64,000 nt of DNA from Talinum fruticosum (GCA_021018815.1 JAITYX010000148.1:372001-436000); one strand, 5' to 3'. Positions 24,070-38,100 are shown, counted from the first letter of the stretch. Program-made: numbers and translations. Notes: generated by a model from the sequence alone, not told the origin.

Positions 24070-27000
24070 ATGGATCGAGCGTGGGTTTATAGCGATAGGA
24101 GGAGTGTAGAATATTGTGATGGTGTTAACAACTTCCTAGAGATTGTCATCGAACATGCCATCAAATTCGGAGAACAGTCCATATTTTGTTCATGTTTAAG
24201 GTATTTCAACTCCTCAAGATTACCCTCTAAGGTTGTAAAAGGTCACCTATATGGGCATGGGTTTGACACAACTTATAAGGTGTGGGTATGGCATGGGGAG
24301 GAGGAGTTGTCTCGTGAATAATGACATACGAGATGATGAAAATGAAGCCAGCGAGTACTATGGAATTAGAAGATCGACCTGAAGATCTAGTTCGTGAAGT
24401 AGAACATGAGTTAGTCGATCAACCACACGTATTGGAGCAATTATTAGCCGATTCAGAGAAGCCTCTTTACCTAAGGTGTGATAAATATACCCTTGTATCA
24501 GCTTGTGTTGAGGTTGATGAACTTAAAAATGGCTAATAGCTAAAGTGACAAAAGTTTCACGGATTTGTTGAGTGTGCTCAATGATATACTCCCAAAAGCA
24601 ATGTCCTTCCCAGCCATACCTATGAGGCGAAGAGGATGTTGTGTCCTATGGGCATGGGGGATAAAAAGATACATGTGTGCCGGAACGATTGCATATTGTA
24701 CCGAAAAGAACATGCACATAAACATAAATGTCCTAAGTGTGGTGTACCTCGATACAAAATGAAAAACATCGATGGAGAGAATATTGAGGGACCTCCCACA
24801 AAGGTGTTGTGGTACTTACCAATAATACCGAGGTTTAAGCACTTGTTTTCAAGTGCAACCGATGCCAAAACTTGGCATGGCATGCCAACGGAAGAGTCTG
24901 TGATGACAAGCTACGTCACCATGCTCGATTCTCCTCAATGGAAGAAGATCGATTCATTGTTCCCGAATTCGGTAGGGAAGCACGAAATCTACGTCCGGGT
25001 CTTTGTACGAACAGAATAAATCCCCATGGAGACCTAAGTAGCAAGCACAACAATTAGCCTATTATTTTTGTTATATACAACCTACGATCGTCGTTATGTA
25101 TGAAGCGCAAGTACATTATGTTGTCAATGCTCATTTTTGGGCCTAAACAGTAGGAAATGATATAGATGTATACTTGGCGTCTTTTGTTGAAGATTTTAAG
25201 CTTTTGTGGGATGAAGGTGCTTCAATTTACGATGCATACCGTCAAGAGAAATTTACATTGCGAGCTATGATCTTCACCACAATTAATGACTTCCCGCGTA
25301 CGGAAACTTGTCCGAATACGCCCTCAAAGGCCACAAGGCATGCCCCATTTGTGCAGAGGGTACTTGCTCATATCAACTTAAGCACGGAAAAAGACGGCCT
25401 ATCTCGGACACGGAAAGTTTCTTCCCTTTTCCCATCAATATCGTAAGAAAAATAAGGCTTTTAATGGTAAAACCAAGGTGGATTCTGCTCCAACTCCATT
25501 AACAGGACATCAAATATATAAACAAGTGAAGGATCTTGATGTGGAGTTCGGCAAGCCATACCAACGTCAATTCGAAACGGTGTGTGGAAAAAGAGATCAA
25601 TATTTTTTATCTTCTATGTTGGAAAGAGTTGTATGTGAGACATACTCTTAATGTAATGCATATAGAGAAAAACATTTGTGAAAGTCTTATTGGCACTCTT
25701 CCGAACATACTTGGAGAAGACCAAGGACGGAGAGAAAGCACGACTCGATATGTGTGAAATGGGAATACGGGAGGAATTAGCATCACAACTAAAGGGGAAG
25801 AGAACATATTTGCCTCCAACGTCTTATACATTGAGTAGAAGGGAAAATCAATGTTTGTGTGAGACCTTGAAGAAACTCAAAGTGCCACAGGGATATTCTT
25901 TAAACATCGGTAGACTCGTTTTGATGTCCGATTATAGACTAATCGGTTTTAAATCTCACGATTATCATGCTTTCATGCAACAAATACCGTCGGTTGCTAT
26001 CCGAGCCGTGATGCTTGAAACATGTCGGACGAGCGATCACAAGACTTTGCTTCTTCTTCAATGCTATATGCAACAAAATCATTGATTTGGAGAAATTGGA
26101 TAATTTTCGGTGTGGCGTGATCGTTACATTGTGCTAACTTGAGATGTACTTCGCATCTTCTTTTTTGATATCATGGTGCACCTAGTTGTCCATTTGGTGA
26201 GAGAAGTGTGATTTTGTGGCCGGTTTTTACCAATGGATGTACCATTTTGAACATTTTATGAAAATTCTCAATGGGTATGTTAGAAATCAGATCTGACCGG
26301 AAGTGTGCATTGTTGAGGCATACACAGCTGAGGAGTGTGTCGAGTTCTGCTGTGAATACTACCCCAAATGGAAGAAGTTGGTATTCCAAAACATCAATTT
26401 ATGGGGAAAATCGGTGGGAAGGTGCAAGCTGGGGCCGACTGGTTCTAACAATCGATCGGGATATAAGGGATCAAGCACATCTTTATATTCTACAAAACAG
26501 TGATGAAATGCAGCCATTCATTGATGAGCACAAATCCCTCATAAGGAGATAGTACCGAGGAAAAAATGAGACGTGGATACTCGACCCATCATAATCGCAT
26601 ATTTGTCAACTGGTTTAGAGATAAAGTGATCATTAGCTAATTAGAAGAATCACGAGAACACATCTCGCACACATTAGTAAGCTTGGCTAAAAGGCCGCAG
26701 TTAGAAGTCATATCTTATCGTGGGTATGACATCAATGGATACTCTTTCTACACAAAGAGTCAAGACAATAAGAGCACCTCGCAAAATAGTGGGGTCACAT
26801 TGGAGGCTCATACACTTCATGTTTCTAGCTTCAAGGACAAAAATCTCGTTGTAGCTAAAATGTCATATTATGGAGTCATTAAGGAGATATGAGAACTAGA
26901 TTATGTTGACTTCAGTGAGCACGTTTTTCGGTGCAAATAGGTTGACAATAACGACGGTGTGCGAGTTGATAAGATGAGATTTACGATGGTCGATCTCACA

Positions 27001-27195
27001 AGACAAAGGCCTAAAGGGGATCAATTCGTTGTGGCATCCCAAGCAAGACAAGTGTTCTACGTTGAGGATCCGGCCAATGGTAAGTGGTTTATTGTTCTTC
27101 AAGGGAAGAGACACGCTGGTGGTGGGGATGGTGAAGATGTGTGTAAGTTTGTTGAGGGGACCTCACCCTTCTCCTTGAGAATGTGTCGAAAATGA
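24070..27195 (+). pseudogene. CACTA transposase (TNP2/En-Spm type), multiply frameshifted
   Basis: Pieces in order. The transposase-associated domain (MDRAWVYSDRR .. GHLYGHGF .. VWVWHGEEE) is at 24,070-24,321. The Transposase_21 core follows: KIHVCRNDCILYRKEH with KCPKCGVPRYK (24,660-24,770), PRFKHLFSS (24,830), DFKLLWDEGASIYDAYRQE (25,195-25,250), TLRAMIFTTINDFP (25,260), the ACPIC segment (25,335), the LYVRHTLNVMHIEKNIC segment (25,630-25,680), KARLDMCEMGIREEL and GKRTYLPPTSYTLS (25,735-25,850). The DUF4216-like end (YGVIKEI, LDYVDFSEHVFRCK, QARQVFYVEDPANGKW) is at 26,870-27,090. At least eight frame changes or stops separate them. It once cut and moved the element by binding its ends; it is now dead. 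No introns are needed to explain most breaks. Confidence 0.9.
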
Positions 27196-27419
27196 GGATC
27201 CTAATTTTGAAGAATTGTATTTAAGGGTTGACCATACAGAGGGCATATATATTGAAGATAAGTCTAAAGGAGGGGAAAAAAGGCATAAACCATATAATTA
27301 TATCAACTCGGTAAGAACATTAATTTTATTCCGGATAATATCCAATATTGTTGCTTGTTTTAGAAACTGCAGCTTGCTTTTCATTATTTTTGACTTGTAG
27401 TATTAATGTAACAGATGAT

Positions 27420-28320
27420 TATTCGATGAGGATCAAAATAAAGACTAATCTGTCCAATTGGAAGGATAGTAGATCATCATTCGATAAGGGCCATCATTCG
27501 GGTAATGTTTCTTATGGATAATTGTTGCTTGACACTTTTCTCAATTTTGGTTGCTAATCTCAGCCCCTACTTAATGTGTTCTTTAGTTTTTATGTTAACC
27601 TCCTCTACCCCCGCATGAACTCAAAGAAGCAAAATAAGGACTAAGCTCTCCAATGGAAGGGTAGAAGATCCTCAATCGATGAAGGTCAAAAGGATAAGCC
27701 TTTTTAGGTAAAGTTTCTTGTGCATATTTCTTGTGGATAATTGTTGCTTAACGCTTTTCTTAGTTTTGGTTGCTAATCTCTACTCTTGCTTAATATTTTC
27801 CACGAGTTAGTAACTTGTATGTTGTCCAGTTTAGCCCCGCATGAACTCCAAGTGAGTAGTATATAAGAGGAGCATCACTTTGGGACAATGACAAAGGAAA
27901 TAGATATTGTTGGTGAGATATCCTATTTGTGTATTCCTTTTTCGATACTTTATGCCCAAAAGTCCACCTTAGCACCATATTTTTAAAAGAGAAAGAAAGC
28001 ATGCGCATATAACATGGACCAAAAAAACCTCCCACTATGCCCCTCATTTTAGCACCATATTTTTGCTGTCATTCTTTGACAAGTGTTAAGAAGTTCCTTA
28101 ACCTTAGGACTAATAACTCGTATTACTTTCTCCATTCCTGTTGTTTTTCTAAATGTTACCTTCATCCCCGATGCACTTTTTAACAGACTAAGACAGTTTG
28201 CCTTGGAGGAGTAATGAGCTCACACTTTTGGGACCATGACAAAAGAAATAGATATTGCTTGGTAAGATGTCCTGTTTGTATATTCCTTTTTTGGTACTTT
28301 ATGCCAAAAACTCCATCTCT
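27420..28320. repeat. Imperfect tandem duplications in the CACTA 3' region
   Basis: One unit (GATAATTGTTGCTT, TTTTGGTTGCTAATCTC) occurs at about 27,515-27,560 and 27,735-27,780. Another (ATGACAAA-GAAATAGATATTG through TACTTTATGCC) occurs at about 27,888-27,957 and 28,236-28,304. They do not encode anything recognisable. Confidence 0.7.
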
Positions 28321-28369
28321 TCTTCTTGAAACTTTGTGATATAAATGATTTCAATATTTATGCCGGAAG

Positions 28370-28605
28370 GTTTATCTCTATTTTCCCAAAGTAATGCTTT
28401 TTAATAGATTGAGTTATGTGCTTGTCTATATGACTATATTGCTTACTTGGAGTTTGTGTAGAGGTAGCGTGAACTGCAAATATGATGTATGTATGTTGTT
28501 CGAGGCTACCTCTGCAACAACTCCAAGCAAGCAATATCGTCTTAAAGACAATCACATGACAAATCTACTACAAAAGTATCATTTTGGGAAAATAGATATT
28601 TTCCT
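28370..28605. repeat. Second foldback, arms of about 100 bp
   Basis: The left arm (about 28,373-28,475) and inverted right arm (about 28,500-28,603) share TCTATTTTCCCAAA at the base, TGTGCTTGTCT in the middle and TATTGCTTACTTGGAGTT .. AGAGGTAGC near the loop, with roughly 80 percent pairing and a loop of about 25 bases. Short reading frames on both strands here mirror each other because of the palindrome and are not genes. Confidence 0.85.
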
Positions 28606-29260
28606 TGAGGTAAAAACATTGAAATGAGTTTATTCAACAAATTTTCAAGATGAGAGATGAACTTTTTCACATTAAATACTTGAAAGAAGAGTACTCTTTG
28701 CATTATATTTGACATTATTCTAATATATATATTATTTGCTAGAACTTATTTTGAAATATATGGAATTGTATTGCGAATTTGTTCAAGATGGAACTTGTTG
28801 CGGTTGTAGTAAGTGAGAAATATTTATATAAATATTAGAAAATTGAGGTCTGTTGGTTGTTGCTATGTAAGTTGTGATGTATTTTGGAGTATATTTTGTA
28901 AGGGGAACGAAAAACAAAAAAAAACTATTAAAAAATTCGGACCTTAGAACCGTCGTCATATGCCCCGCCTAAACATTTTGGGCCAATTTTATGTGCAGGA
29001 CCTATGACGATCGTTCTAATGTAAGAACTATTGTCATAGGTAACTATATGACAATCTGTTCTTTTGGAAAACCGTTGTCATAGAGTAACCTATGACTACG
29101 GTTTTTCCATCTAAATCGTCATCATAAGTGATCTTTTACTACGGTTTTGAACCGTAGTAAAAGATGTTACATACAATGATGACCACATATATGACGCCGC
29201 TTAATCATAGTTAATTGTTGTTTTTAACCGTAGTTAAAAGTGATTTTTGTAATAGTGGAT

Positions 29261-29345
29261 AGAAAGGTTGTAAAGATAGTAGAGGACATATTGTAACTTT
29301 GGGTATGCCCAAAGAGTTTTTGATTGTACAGCTTGATTGGTTTAA
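29261..29345 (+). pseudogene. LINE zf-RVT region, remainder right of the CACTA insertion
   Basis: GRKVVKIVEDI-type coding continues here from the LINE relic that ends at 21,539; only one copy of the GAT target site separates the two halves in concept. It then decays into A/T-rich DNA with two tandem copies of ATTATATGAATATATTTTTATG (29,375-29,430). Confidence 0.55.
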
Positions 29346-29865
29346 TGGTGAAAACTTATTTTTCTTCAGAAAAATAATTATTATATGAATATATTTTTAT
29401 GAAAAATATTATTATATGAATATATTTTTATGTAATGTTATGTTCTTTTAAAACAAATTGAAAAGGATTGACCCTATACAACATGACTTATTTATTATAG
29501 AAAAACCTAACATTTTCATCTATTTGTCATGACCTAATCAAATCTATTCGATTAACGGATCGAACCCAATTTATTTTTATATGATTCGTTACCACGTAAC
29601 CTAAACCTAAAATGTTAAAAGCTAAATATTGACGGTAAATACTTATACTAGAACTTGAAAAAGAACGATTTTATTCAATTTCTTGGCCTTTATGTATTAC
29701 ATTTAAGCCCTTCCCAAAGGACAAAAATCGAATGATCACGCCCTCTCCTTCCATTTCTTTCTCTCTCCCCACTTCTGAAGTGTCAGCTGGCCTCTCCATT
29801 GTATCCACTGCGCAAACTTCATGTTTGCTTCTCATAGAGTGTTCAGAGCTCCATAGCCCGAAAAA
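29346..29865 (+). promoter_or_regulatory. Upstream region and probable 5' UTR of KTF1
   Basis: About 500 bp between the LINE relic and the KTF1 start codon. It becomes pyrimidine-rich at 29,735-29,800 (CTCTCCTTCCATTTCTTTCTCTCTC), as in many plant 5' leaders. No convincing TATA box was seen. The promoter may reach into the transposon-derived DNA to the left. Confidence 0.4.
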
Positions 29866-32800
29866 ATGGCGTCTAAGGGAAAGGGAATCGCCGGGAAAGA
29901 CTCATCTGGGAAAAGAAAACGGGGAGACAGTGATAAAACTGGTAATGGCGGCCAGAAGAAGAGGAATCGCGACGTTCTGCAGTTCTTCGAGGACTCTGCT
30001 GTCGAGTTCGACCCTGAATCCAGCGATGATAGTGACGAATTTGATGACCTTGAGGGTATTGTTCTTAAACCATCTACATTTTGCATTTAGGGTTTTTCTT
30101 AAAATTTGTTTGTTGTGTGATAAGTTTTTGTGAAAGCCGAATCTTCGGTTGGAGCGTTTGCATGTGTTAATGGGAGGAAATGTGAGTTATTTTTACTTTT
30201 TTTTTGTTGGTGTATTTCTGGGTATTGGACTCTTTTGGATGTTGCGCTCTTTGAATGTATCAGTTAGAATGTATGAAAACATTGTCGACTAATGTAGCCT
30301 TCTAGAGTAGACGAGTTTCTCGTTATCAAAGTATTCTGCGTGGTTCTTATGTGAACGAATTTGGTTGGGTGGAGGCTGTGTCATTCTCAAATGCATGTCG
30401 GAGTTCGAGTTTCTGGCATGATAGTAGAGTAGGTCTCAGGCTTGGCAATTCCTAAGTTTTCTTTCCTTTTTTTCGGGGATGTCTTTTTAGTCTTGATTGA
30501 AGGGTCAATTCTACATGCCTGATACCCAGTATGATAGATTGTAAAGTCAGGTACATTTTGATCACAGTGGATGTGCTGGACGGAGTTGTAACCTTGGTTG
30601 TTGTCAATAAAGCCTTTTAAAATAGCAAATACCAAAACATGTGGGTGCATTTGGCTCCCTGGATTTGTGTGTATGTGTGTGTGCTGGGGGTGGGGGGTGT
30701 TGGATGTTTGGAGAGGGTTAAGGGGGCTGGATGGTTGGAGAGGGTTAAGGGGGCTTTTGTTTTCCGAGGAGAGATACCTTGGTCTGTTTGGTTTAAATAA
30801 TTCATAACAGTCATTATGCTTGATGTTGTCGAACAGATTTCATAGATGACTTTGATGCGGAGCCTAATGTCAAAAGTGAGCCTGGGAAATTTGAATCTGC
30901 CCGTGTATTTCCTAAAGAGGAGGAACTGAGTGGTGATGAACTTGAGAAAATGTTACAAGAGCGTTATGGAAGTGGGTCTGGATATGCTAGGTATGCCGAA
31001 GATGCCTATGACTCTAAAAGATCCGTGGATAGAGGTCCTTTTGTACAAACTGTTGTGGAACCAACAATATGGAAAGTCAAGTGCAAGGTCTGATCTTGAT
31101 TGATGCTCTCGGCTGTGGAAGTTGGAGCCATCTGAGATATTTCTTTTGTTCTTTGTTTGCTTGCTGCCAATACTAATTATCTTTCCTTATGTATAGGTTG
31201 GACGGGAGAAGCATACCGTCTTCTGTCTAATCCAGAAGTATGTAGACTTGAACGAGCTGGGAACAAAGCTGCAGATAATATCCGCATTTTCTGTTGAGCA
31301 CATCAAAGGATTTGTTTTCATTGAAGCAGAAAAGCAGTCTGATGTTATTGAAGTAAGCTTTTGGTTTATGCTATCAACTAGACTCTTATTTGCTCAGGCC
31401 TATGGTGCTTCTTAATTGTGCATTCTCTAAAATGAGAAATCATTGATTTTCCTTCAGGCTTGTAACCAGCTTGCTGATGTATATTATAGTCTGGTGACCA
31501 GAGTTCCTATAAATGAGGTTTCTCAACTGTTGGTTGTTAGAAGGAGATATAATGAAGTTAAGGAAGGAACATGGGCTCGGGTAAAGAGCGGTATTTATAG
31601 TGGCGATATAGCACAGGTAATTAGGTGGAATTTCATTGGGAATTGCAAAGTTGATGTTGTTTTACAGTACTAGATTCTCAATGCTACTTTATTTTGGTTT
31701 AGGTGGTGGCTGCTAATAATGAGCGTAAAAGAGCTACAGTGAAACTGATACCGAGGGTTGATCTGCAAGCCTTGGCTGGGAAATATGTAATAAGGCCGCC
31801 TTTCTATCCCCTCTTATTTGCTATTGTAAATTCTTTTATAATGTGACTATTGACATTAGCATATCTCCTGAAATATGGACAGTGGACGTCATATTCCCTT
31901 TTTTTAAAAAAATTTTTTGTTGATTGTGAATTATTCTGCCTTATTGCTTAAACTCTACAAGGTTTTCATGTCCCTTATCATCTGTTAGTGTAATACAAAG
32001 TACACCTTGTTACTCATGGTACTTGAGAACCATTTTATGTACCATCTGTTTATATATTCACTTCATGTTTGTATTATCTGGTTGTGTTAAATGTAAACCA
32101 TTGTTTTAAAACAAGTCACTAGGGTGTATCAAGTTTCGGAGAAAGTACACAAGCCTATTGGCCAATAATTCATGTGCTTTGCAATAACTAGAGACCTTCA
32201 TGGGTGCTGATTTCTTGCAAGTTTATTGGTTTCTGGTCTGTTATAATCTGCCATAAAATTTCTCATTTTTCTGTTAGAGAGCTAGCAATAAGGGTTCTGC
32301 AGTCGAGTGACAGTTGGGGATGATTTTGGGAGGTGGGAAATATAGTAAGAGATTGTAATTAATGGTGTTTATTTAGTGCTTATAGTTGAGCCTATCATGT
32401 TGTAACCTTATCCACTAGGTCTTAATCAAGTGCTGATGTTGAGAGTTTAATTTTTAGTATTTGAACACCTTCCCCACCCCCTTCCAAAAAAGAAAAAAGA
32501 TTATATATTCACATACACGCTTGTCAGGGTTGAGAAGGAAATTCCTGGGATGATTCCTTAATCGTTGTTGGGCCATTTTGACTAGAAAAATGGAGGGTTT
32601 TTTTTTTTTTTTTTGTAAATAGTGATTGGACTCCAATCCATGTAATTATGGACAAGTGGATATACTAATGTATTTTTGCAATTAGGAGTATGAGTAGTTG
32701 TTTTGATAGCCTTCTGGTTGTAGTATGTTGTATTTTGAGTGGCTTCTTGCAGCCTTTCTTCATTATTTTGGGTGGTAATAGTATGTATGTACACTTGGAA

Positions 32801-35800
32801 TTTGAGATCAGGTTGGGTGCCAACTTGATCAAGCAAGGATATCAAATGGCTATTGAAAGAGCACCTCATTAGCAGCAAAGATATATATATTTATCATGTG
32901 AACTTTGAAAGTTTGTATATGCAATGTTGCCCATTATTTTCTAGGTTTTAATACCCAAATACCCCCTCAGCCCTCTTCCCTTTCTCTGCACCCCCAAACC
33001 ACTTCTGTACCCCAGCCACTCCACAGTGGATGTCAAGACTCAAGACCATTGTGGGCTGTCCATCGGCATGTGGCACAGCTTGCCTTTGCTCCAGATCCAA
33101 TGATGAGGTGAGTGCCTCTTCCTCAGCCAACAGATTTCTCTTTCTCCTGACCACGATTTTTGAACTCTTAAGTTCTGAATCTCAACTAGTGAATTTACAT
33201 AATGAGTCCGTAGGCAGGAGAAAATTTGAAGAATTGGTGCAAGAGGTGGGAGAAAAATGTTTGGGGAGGGAGTTTAGGGTTCATTGGACCACTAGTGTGA
33301 GAAGGGTTAGGGTTTTATGGAATCAATAATATGACTAGTGATGGAAGAAAATGTTGTCAGAGCAATAGCCTTCAACCAGTGGGGTTGTTGACAGTAAAGT
33401 GGACTTGAGCTGTGGGAGGAGGGGGAAAAGAGAGAGATACAGTGCAAGATATGAAAAGAGTTCAGGCGAAGAAATGAGAAATGAGGTTGGATTTCCAGGT
33501 TTTCTGCCAGCAACCACTGGTAGCTTTCTTGATGGAGCTAGGGTTGGAGAGAAATTGGCTAGGGTTCAGTGAGGAGAGGGAGTGAGAAGGTGGGAGAGAG
33601 TGGCGGGGGCTGGGTTGGTATTACCACGGACAGTAAAGTAAATCATTCCTCAAATATGAGGACATTTACTAACTGAAAAAGAATATTTGATGCCTACATA
33701 GGTCATGCTAATAGTTCTTCTTCCCATCCCATTTTTAAATTCTTTTATCTAAAGGGTTTCTTAGCCCTTTTCTTTGATTTTATTTTTGGCCATTTGTTTG
33801 GCTAAAACTCGGCAGTGCTAGTGAATCTTTTTGCAAGTAGAGAAAGTGGAATCTTTTGTGTACTTTGTTTATTATGATCTCTTAATCTGTGTTGTATGTA
33901 ATTTTGTAATTGATTTGTGGCACATACAACATCATTTGAGAGCTTTCATATTTATGCTTATCCCCCTCCACCCAAATTAAACAAAAAACCTTTTGGGCAA
34001 TTTTTTTGTTAGATATAGTGGACTAAAGTAAAATGTGTCTGTCAACCTTCTATCTCTTTCTTAAATACTAGCTCCTAACTGATTTTCATATCTAGGGTCC
34101 AGTAGAAGCCTGATTTGCTATTCAGTAATTCATGGTAAGGCTAGAACTGTCATACATCTTAGCCTGCTACATCAAACCTAAGAGAGATTTTGGGTATGGA
34201 CATGGATGTTGATTTGGTTCCATTCTTATGCCATAATTCATTTAAGAATTTTCTCCAAACAGTGTACCATGTGAGAGTAGACACCTTATTTATTTGCCGT
34301 GGAAGGTTTGCCTTGTTAATCTGTGCTTATGACATGGAGGCTTCTCATTGCTTTATATTATCACTTACGAATTTAATTTCTGGCACTGTATGCTCTAAGA
34401 CTTGATTTTTATTTTTACGGGATTGACTTGTGCATACCTACTGTATGCTCTATAACTTTTTCTAATATGTTTTACAGGGTGGGGGAGCAATTGTGAAGAA
34501 ATCAAAAGCTGTACCACCAGCGAGATTGTTAACTGCACGCGAATTAGAGTAATTCATATATCTAGTTCTGCATATTACCTGCATAGTGCTGCTGTTTCAG
34601 TGTTCTGACCTTTTGGGTCTACAGGGAGTTTCGGCCTCTTATACAATATAGACGTGATCGTGACACGGGAAAAGTTTTTGAGTTCCTTGACAATCTGATG
34701 CTGAAGGAGGGTTTTTATATAAGAAGGTGTCGTTTGAATCACTGAGTTTCTGGGATGTCAACCCTTCAGAAGATGAGTTACATAAGTTTGCACCACCCAG
34801 TAATGACGCGTCTGATAACTTGGAGTGGCTTTCACAACTTTATGGAGAGCAAAAGAAGGAGCGCTGTGTAAATCTTAGTAAGGGAAGTGGGAAGGGAGAG
34901 GGTACATCAGGATCCAATGAGCAGTCTAGCTTCGAAGTGCACGATCTTGTTCTCTTTGGGTGAGTCAATAGTGAAATTAGACCCGTTGGATCCTTGCTTA
35001 GCTGCTTATTGTTAATATCTATTCACTGATTCTGTTTCCCTTTTACAGCAAAAGGGATTTCGGGATGATAGTGGGCGTGGAGAAAGATGAGAGCTACAAG
35101 GTTTTTCTTGCCCTTTTAATATCTGTAGAGTTCTCTTGTCTGCCTCTTAAATTTCACTCTGCTGCAGATTTTGAAGAATGGCCCAGGTGGACCAGTGACG
35201 ATGACTCTTGGGCACAAAGATTTAAAATATATTCCTCTAGATAGGAAATTTACAGCTTTAGATCATCGTACAAAGACTATTTCCATCAGTGATACTGTCA
35301 GAATTACAGATGGCCCAACCAAGGTTTGGCACAACTCCATTGTACAGATTTTGAGTTATGAATTGCCAAATTGTGTTTAACAAATGAGTTCTGACTTCAA
35401 TTTTCAGGGTAGGCAGGGAATTGTGAAGCAAATTTATAGAGGTGTCATCTTCTTGTATGATGAGCATGACTTGGACAATGCTTATTTCTGCGCTAACTCC
35501 CAGATGTCTGAGAAAGTCAAGCACCCTGATTCTGCATCTCAGGGAAAGGTTTACCATCATGCATGTTTACTCCCCTCCCCCGCCCCAAGGGAAAAAGTTG
35601 ATGGAATGTAAACCATGCTTTGAAGGTACTATTCGTTTATGTGATTTTCTGCCATTCACTTATTTCCTTGGAAATGTTGTCACATTCAGGATGGAGGTGG
35701 TCCCTCGGGGTTTGAAGATGTTCCATCATCACCGAAGTCACCCTTATCACCCAAAAACCGTGGCAGATGAGAGAAAATAGCTCCGATGGTATTATGCCTG

Positions 35801-38100
35801 ACTGCTAGCTTGATGTTCTTGCTATTTCTCTTTGTAATAATCATCTGACAGGATCTTCTGTTGATTTGGTAGACCGGAGGAACAATGACGATATGTTCTC
35901 TGTTGGGCAATCATTGAGAATTCGAGTTGGCCCTTTGAAGGGCTATCTTTGCCGAGTTTTAGCTATTCGCCGTTCTGATGTCACCGTGAAGCTAGATTCT
36001 CAACAAAAGGTTCTAACAGGTGTGTCAGTTGTTGCAAATGCTGCTTTTCTTGAAACTAGAGCTATTGATCATTGAGGGCCTGAGCCCAATGTTTCTGCAG
36101 TTAAACGTGAGCATCTTTCTGAGGTTCGTGGAAAGATTTCCGGCACTTCAATGAGGTATTCTATGATCTTTATGAGCAGTTTCTGGAAGTGATTTAGATA
36201 TGTTTTCTGTAGTACTTCATGCTGGTTGTTTGTGCTGGCAGTGACGATACAGGGTTGAGTTCTGCATTCAAACCATTTGAATTACTTGGAACTGAAGGTT
36301 GCTCAAATGGTAGGGACACAGTTATTATCAGAGACTTTGCTAATTCATCTTTTATAGCTTGTTTGACAACCTTGGCTTGGTCGCTGTGCGTATCAAATGT
36401 AATTAAATTATGTTTGGTTAAGATTATAAATTTGGGGCGTTTCTGATTTGCTTCACAAAGTGCACAAGTGTATATGGAATTTGCCTCCTTTTTTAGTGGG
36501 TTTAATGGCAGTGGTGATATTTAGATTATTTCCCAGATATCTGTTTTCTATTATTTATGCTCGGATCACACCTAATTCTCACCCCCTTCTTTCTATTTTA
36601 TTTTTCTGTCATAGTTCTACTATTTCTCCCCTTTCGGTCTTATGGTATTTCATCATTAGATCCCCATATTATTCACTGGTCATGACAAGCCTATGCCTAT
36701 TGGAAGTAATAAAAGAAGCGAAGGGTTAACTCCTGACAAGATGTAACTTTGCCCAAAAATATCTGCCCATTCATTTCCTTCCTCATACTCCACCAATAAG
36801 CCATAGAAGAAGTGCTGCTGTCTCTGATGAGAAATTTTGCTGTCATCAGAATTATGAGCTGGTAACCCTCTTTGTTCTCTGCTTTGCTTTCACAGCTCAT
36901 TGTTTCTGCCTTGAGTAAACCCTTCTCCTAGCCATTAGCTTGGGTTCAGCATAGTACTAGATTGCTCTTGGGGTACAGACACAATTGGCTTTCCAAGTGT
37001 CGCAAAGCATACTTTCAATTTGGCTGTGTAAGAATCAAAGCGGTGGCTATTGTGAAGGGGTCATTGTGAATGCTGTTATTCTACCCTGATTAGCTATTAT
37101 TGACCACATGAATCCTATTGCATCTCAAGTCCTTGGAGGACTGTTTTCCCAATGATAGCTAAATAGCCTTAGCATCTGAGGACTTTGGTTATTCTTGTTA
37201 TTGGTTCTTGACGCATCAAGATTTCCTCCTGATTGTGATTTTGTATTCCACTTTTTAGATTGGTTACAAGGATCTAGTGGATCAGCAGATGGCAATGGTT
37301 GGAATGTTGGAGCGTCGTCTGGTGAGAGGTGTGATCCACTTAATGACTGACCAAGTTTTATGTATTTATCTTTTTGCTTCCTATGTTTGTTTAGTGCGTC
37401 ATTTGTTGTTTCTTATGCCAAGTGCTCTTTATTAGTAGTGGACGTGGCAGCTATTCAATTAAGTGTTCTCCGGCATCATACCAAAATGGAAAAGCGGAAA
37501 GAAAGGTGGCAGAGAAAGAACATCCATACAAGTCAAAAGTCCAAAAAGTTATTTGGTCAATAGAGAAGCCTTGTGTTTTTATGTTCACTGATCTACGTTC
37601 TTTATTTACCGCTGGGCTTGAGTTGTCCTAGTGTCCTCCCACCCCCTCACAACCTGTCTCTATCAATATCTTGATTAATGTCTAGTTCAAGTGATACAAG
37701 TTCTGTGAGAGCAATCATGGGTGGGGGAGGTATATTCAAGTCACTGTCCTACTGCATAGAAGGAAGATCAAGTGCATTTATTTAGATGCGTCAGAAGGTG
37801 ATTTAACGCAAATTAGACAAGGTGCAATAATCCTAGTTGATCCAAGTGGATTGGGTTTCAGTTTGGGGACTGGGGTCATTAATGTGGGTTACCTTCTCTT
37901 GGCAAAATTCTGTTGATGAAAACTGAACCTTTTTGGACTAACTCCCACTGGAATATTTTCTCCCCTTTTATTTTTGCATAGGTACTCCTTCAAATAAAGG
38001 GCCTGGAGGCTATCTAATTTAATAGTTGGTGCTATAGTGTTCTGGAATTGAATGTCCGGCACTGCCGTGCTCTTTTCCCTCCTGCCTACCCCTGGCCGTG

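Larger units (their letters stand above)
21543..29257 (+). mobile_element. CACTA (En/Spm) transposon, 7.7 kb, both ends present
   Basis: The left end reads CACTACTACGAAATTAC and the right end, inverted, CACTATTACAAAAATCAC. A perfect 3-bp duplication GAT flanks it (21,540-21,542 and 29,258-29,260), as expected for CACTA elements. Subterminal regions (21,560-21,700 and 28,930-29,250) carry repeated ACGACGG, AACCGTCATC and TATGAC words in both orientations. The interior has a broken TNP2-type transposase (24,070-27,195), two foldbacks and tandem repeats. No Ulp1-type protease domain was recognised. The left end matches the CACTA remnant ending at 9,010. Confidence 0.92.

Noticed and set aside
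32905..33517. A gene within KTF1 intron 5
   Set aside because: Frames on both strands are short, mutually overlapping and without known motifs.
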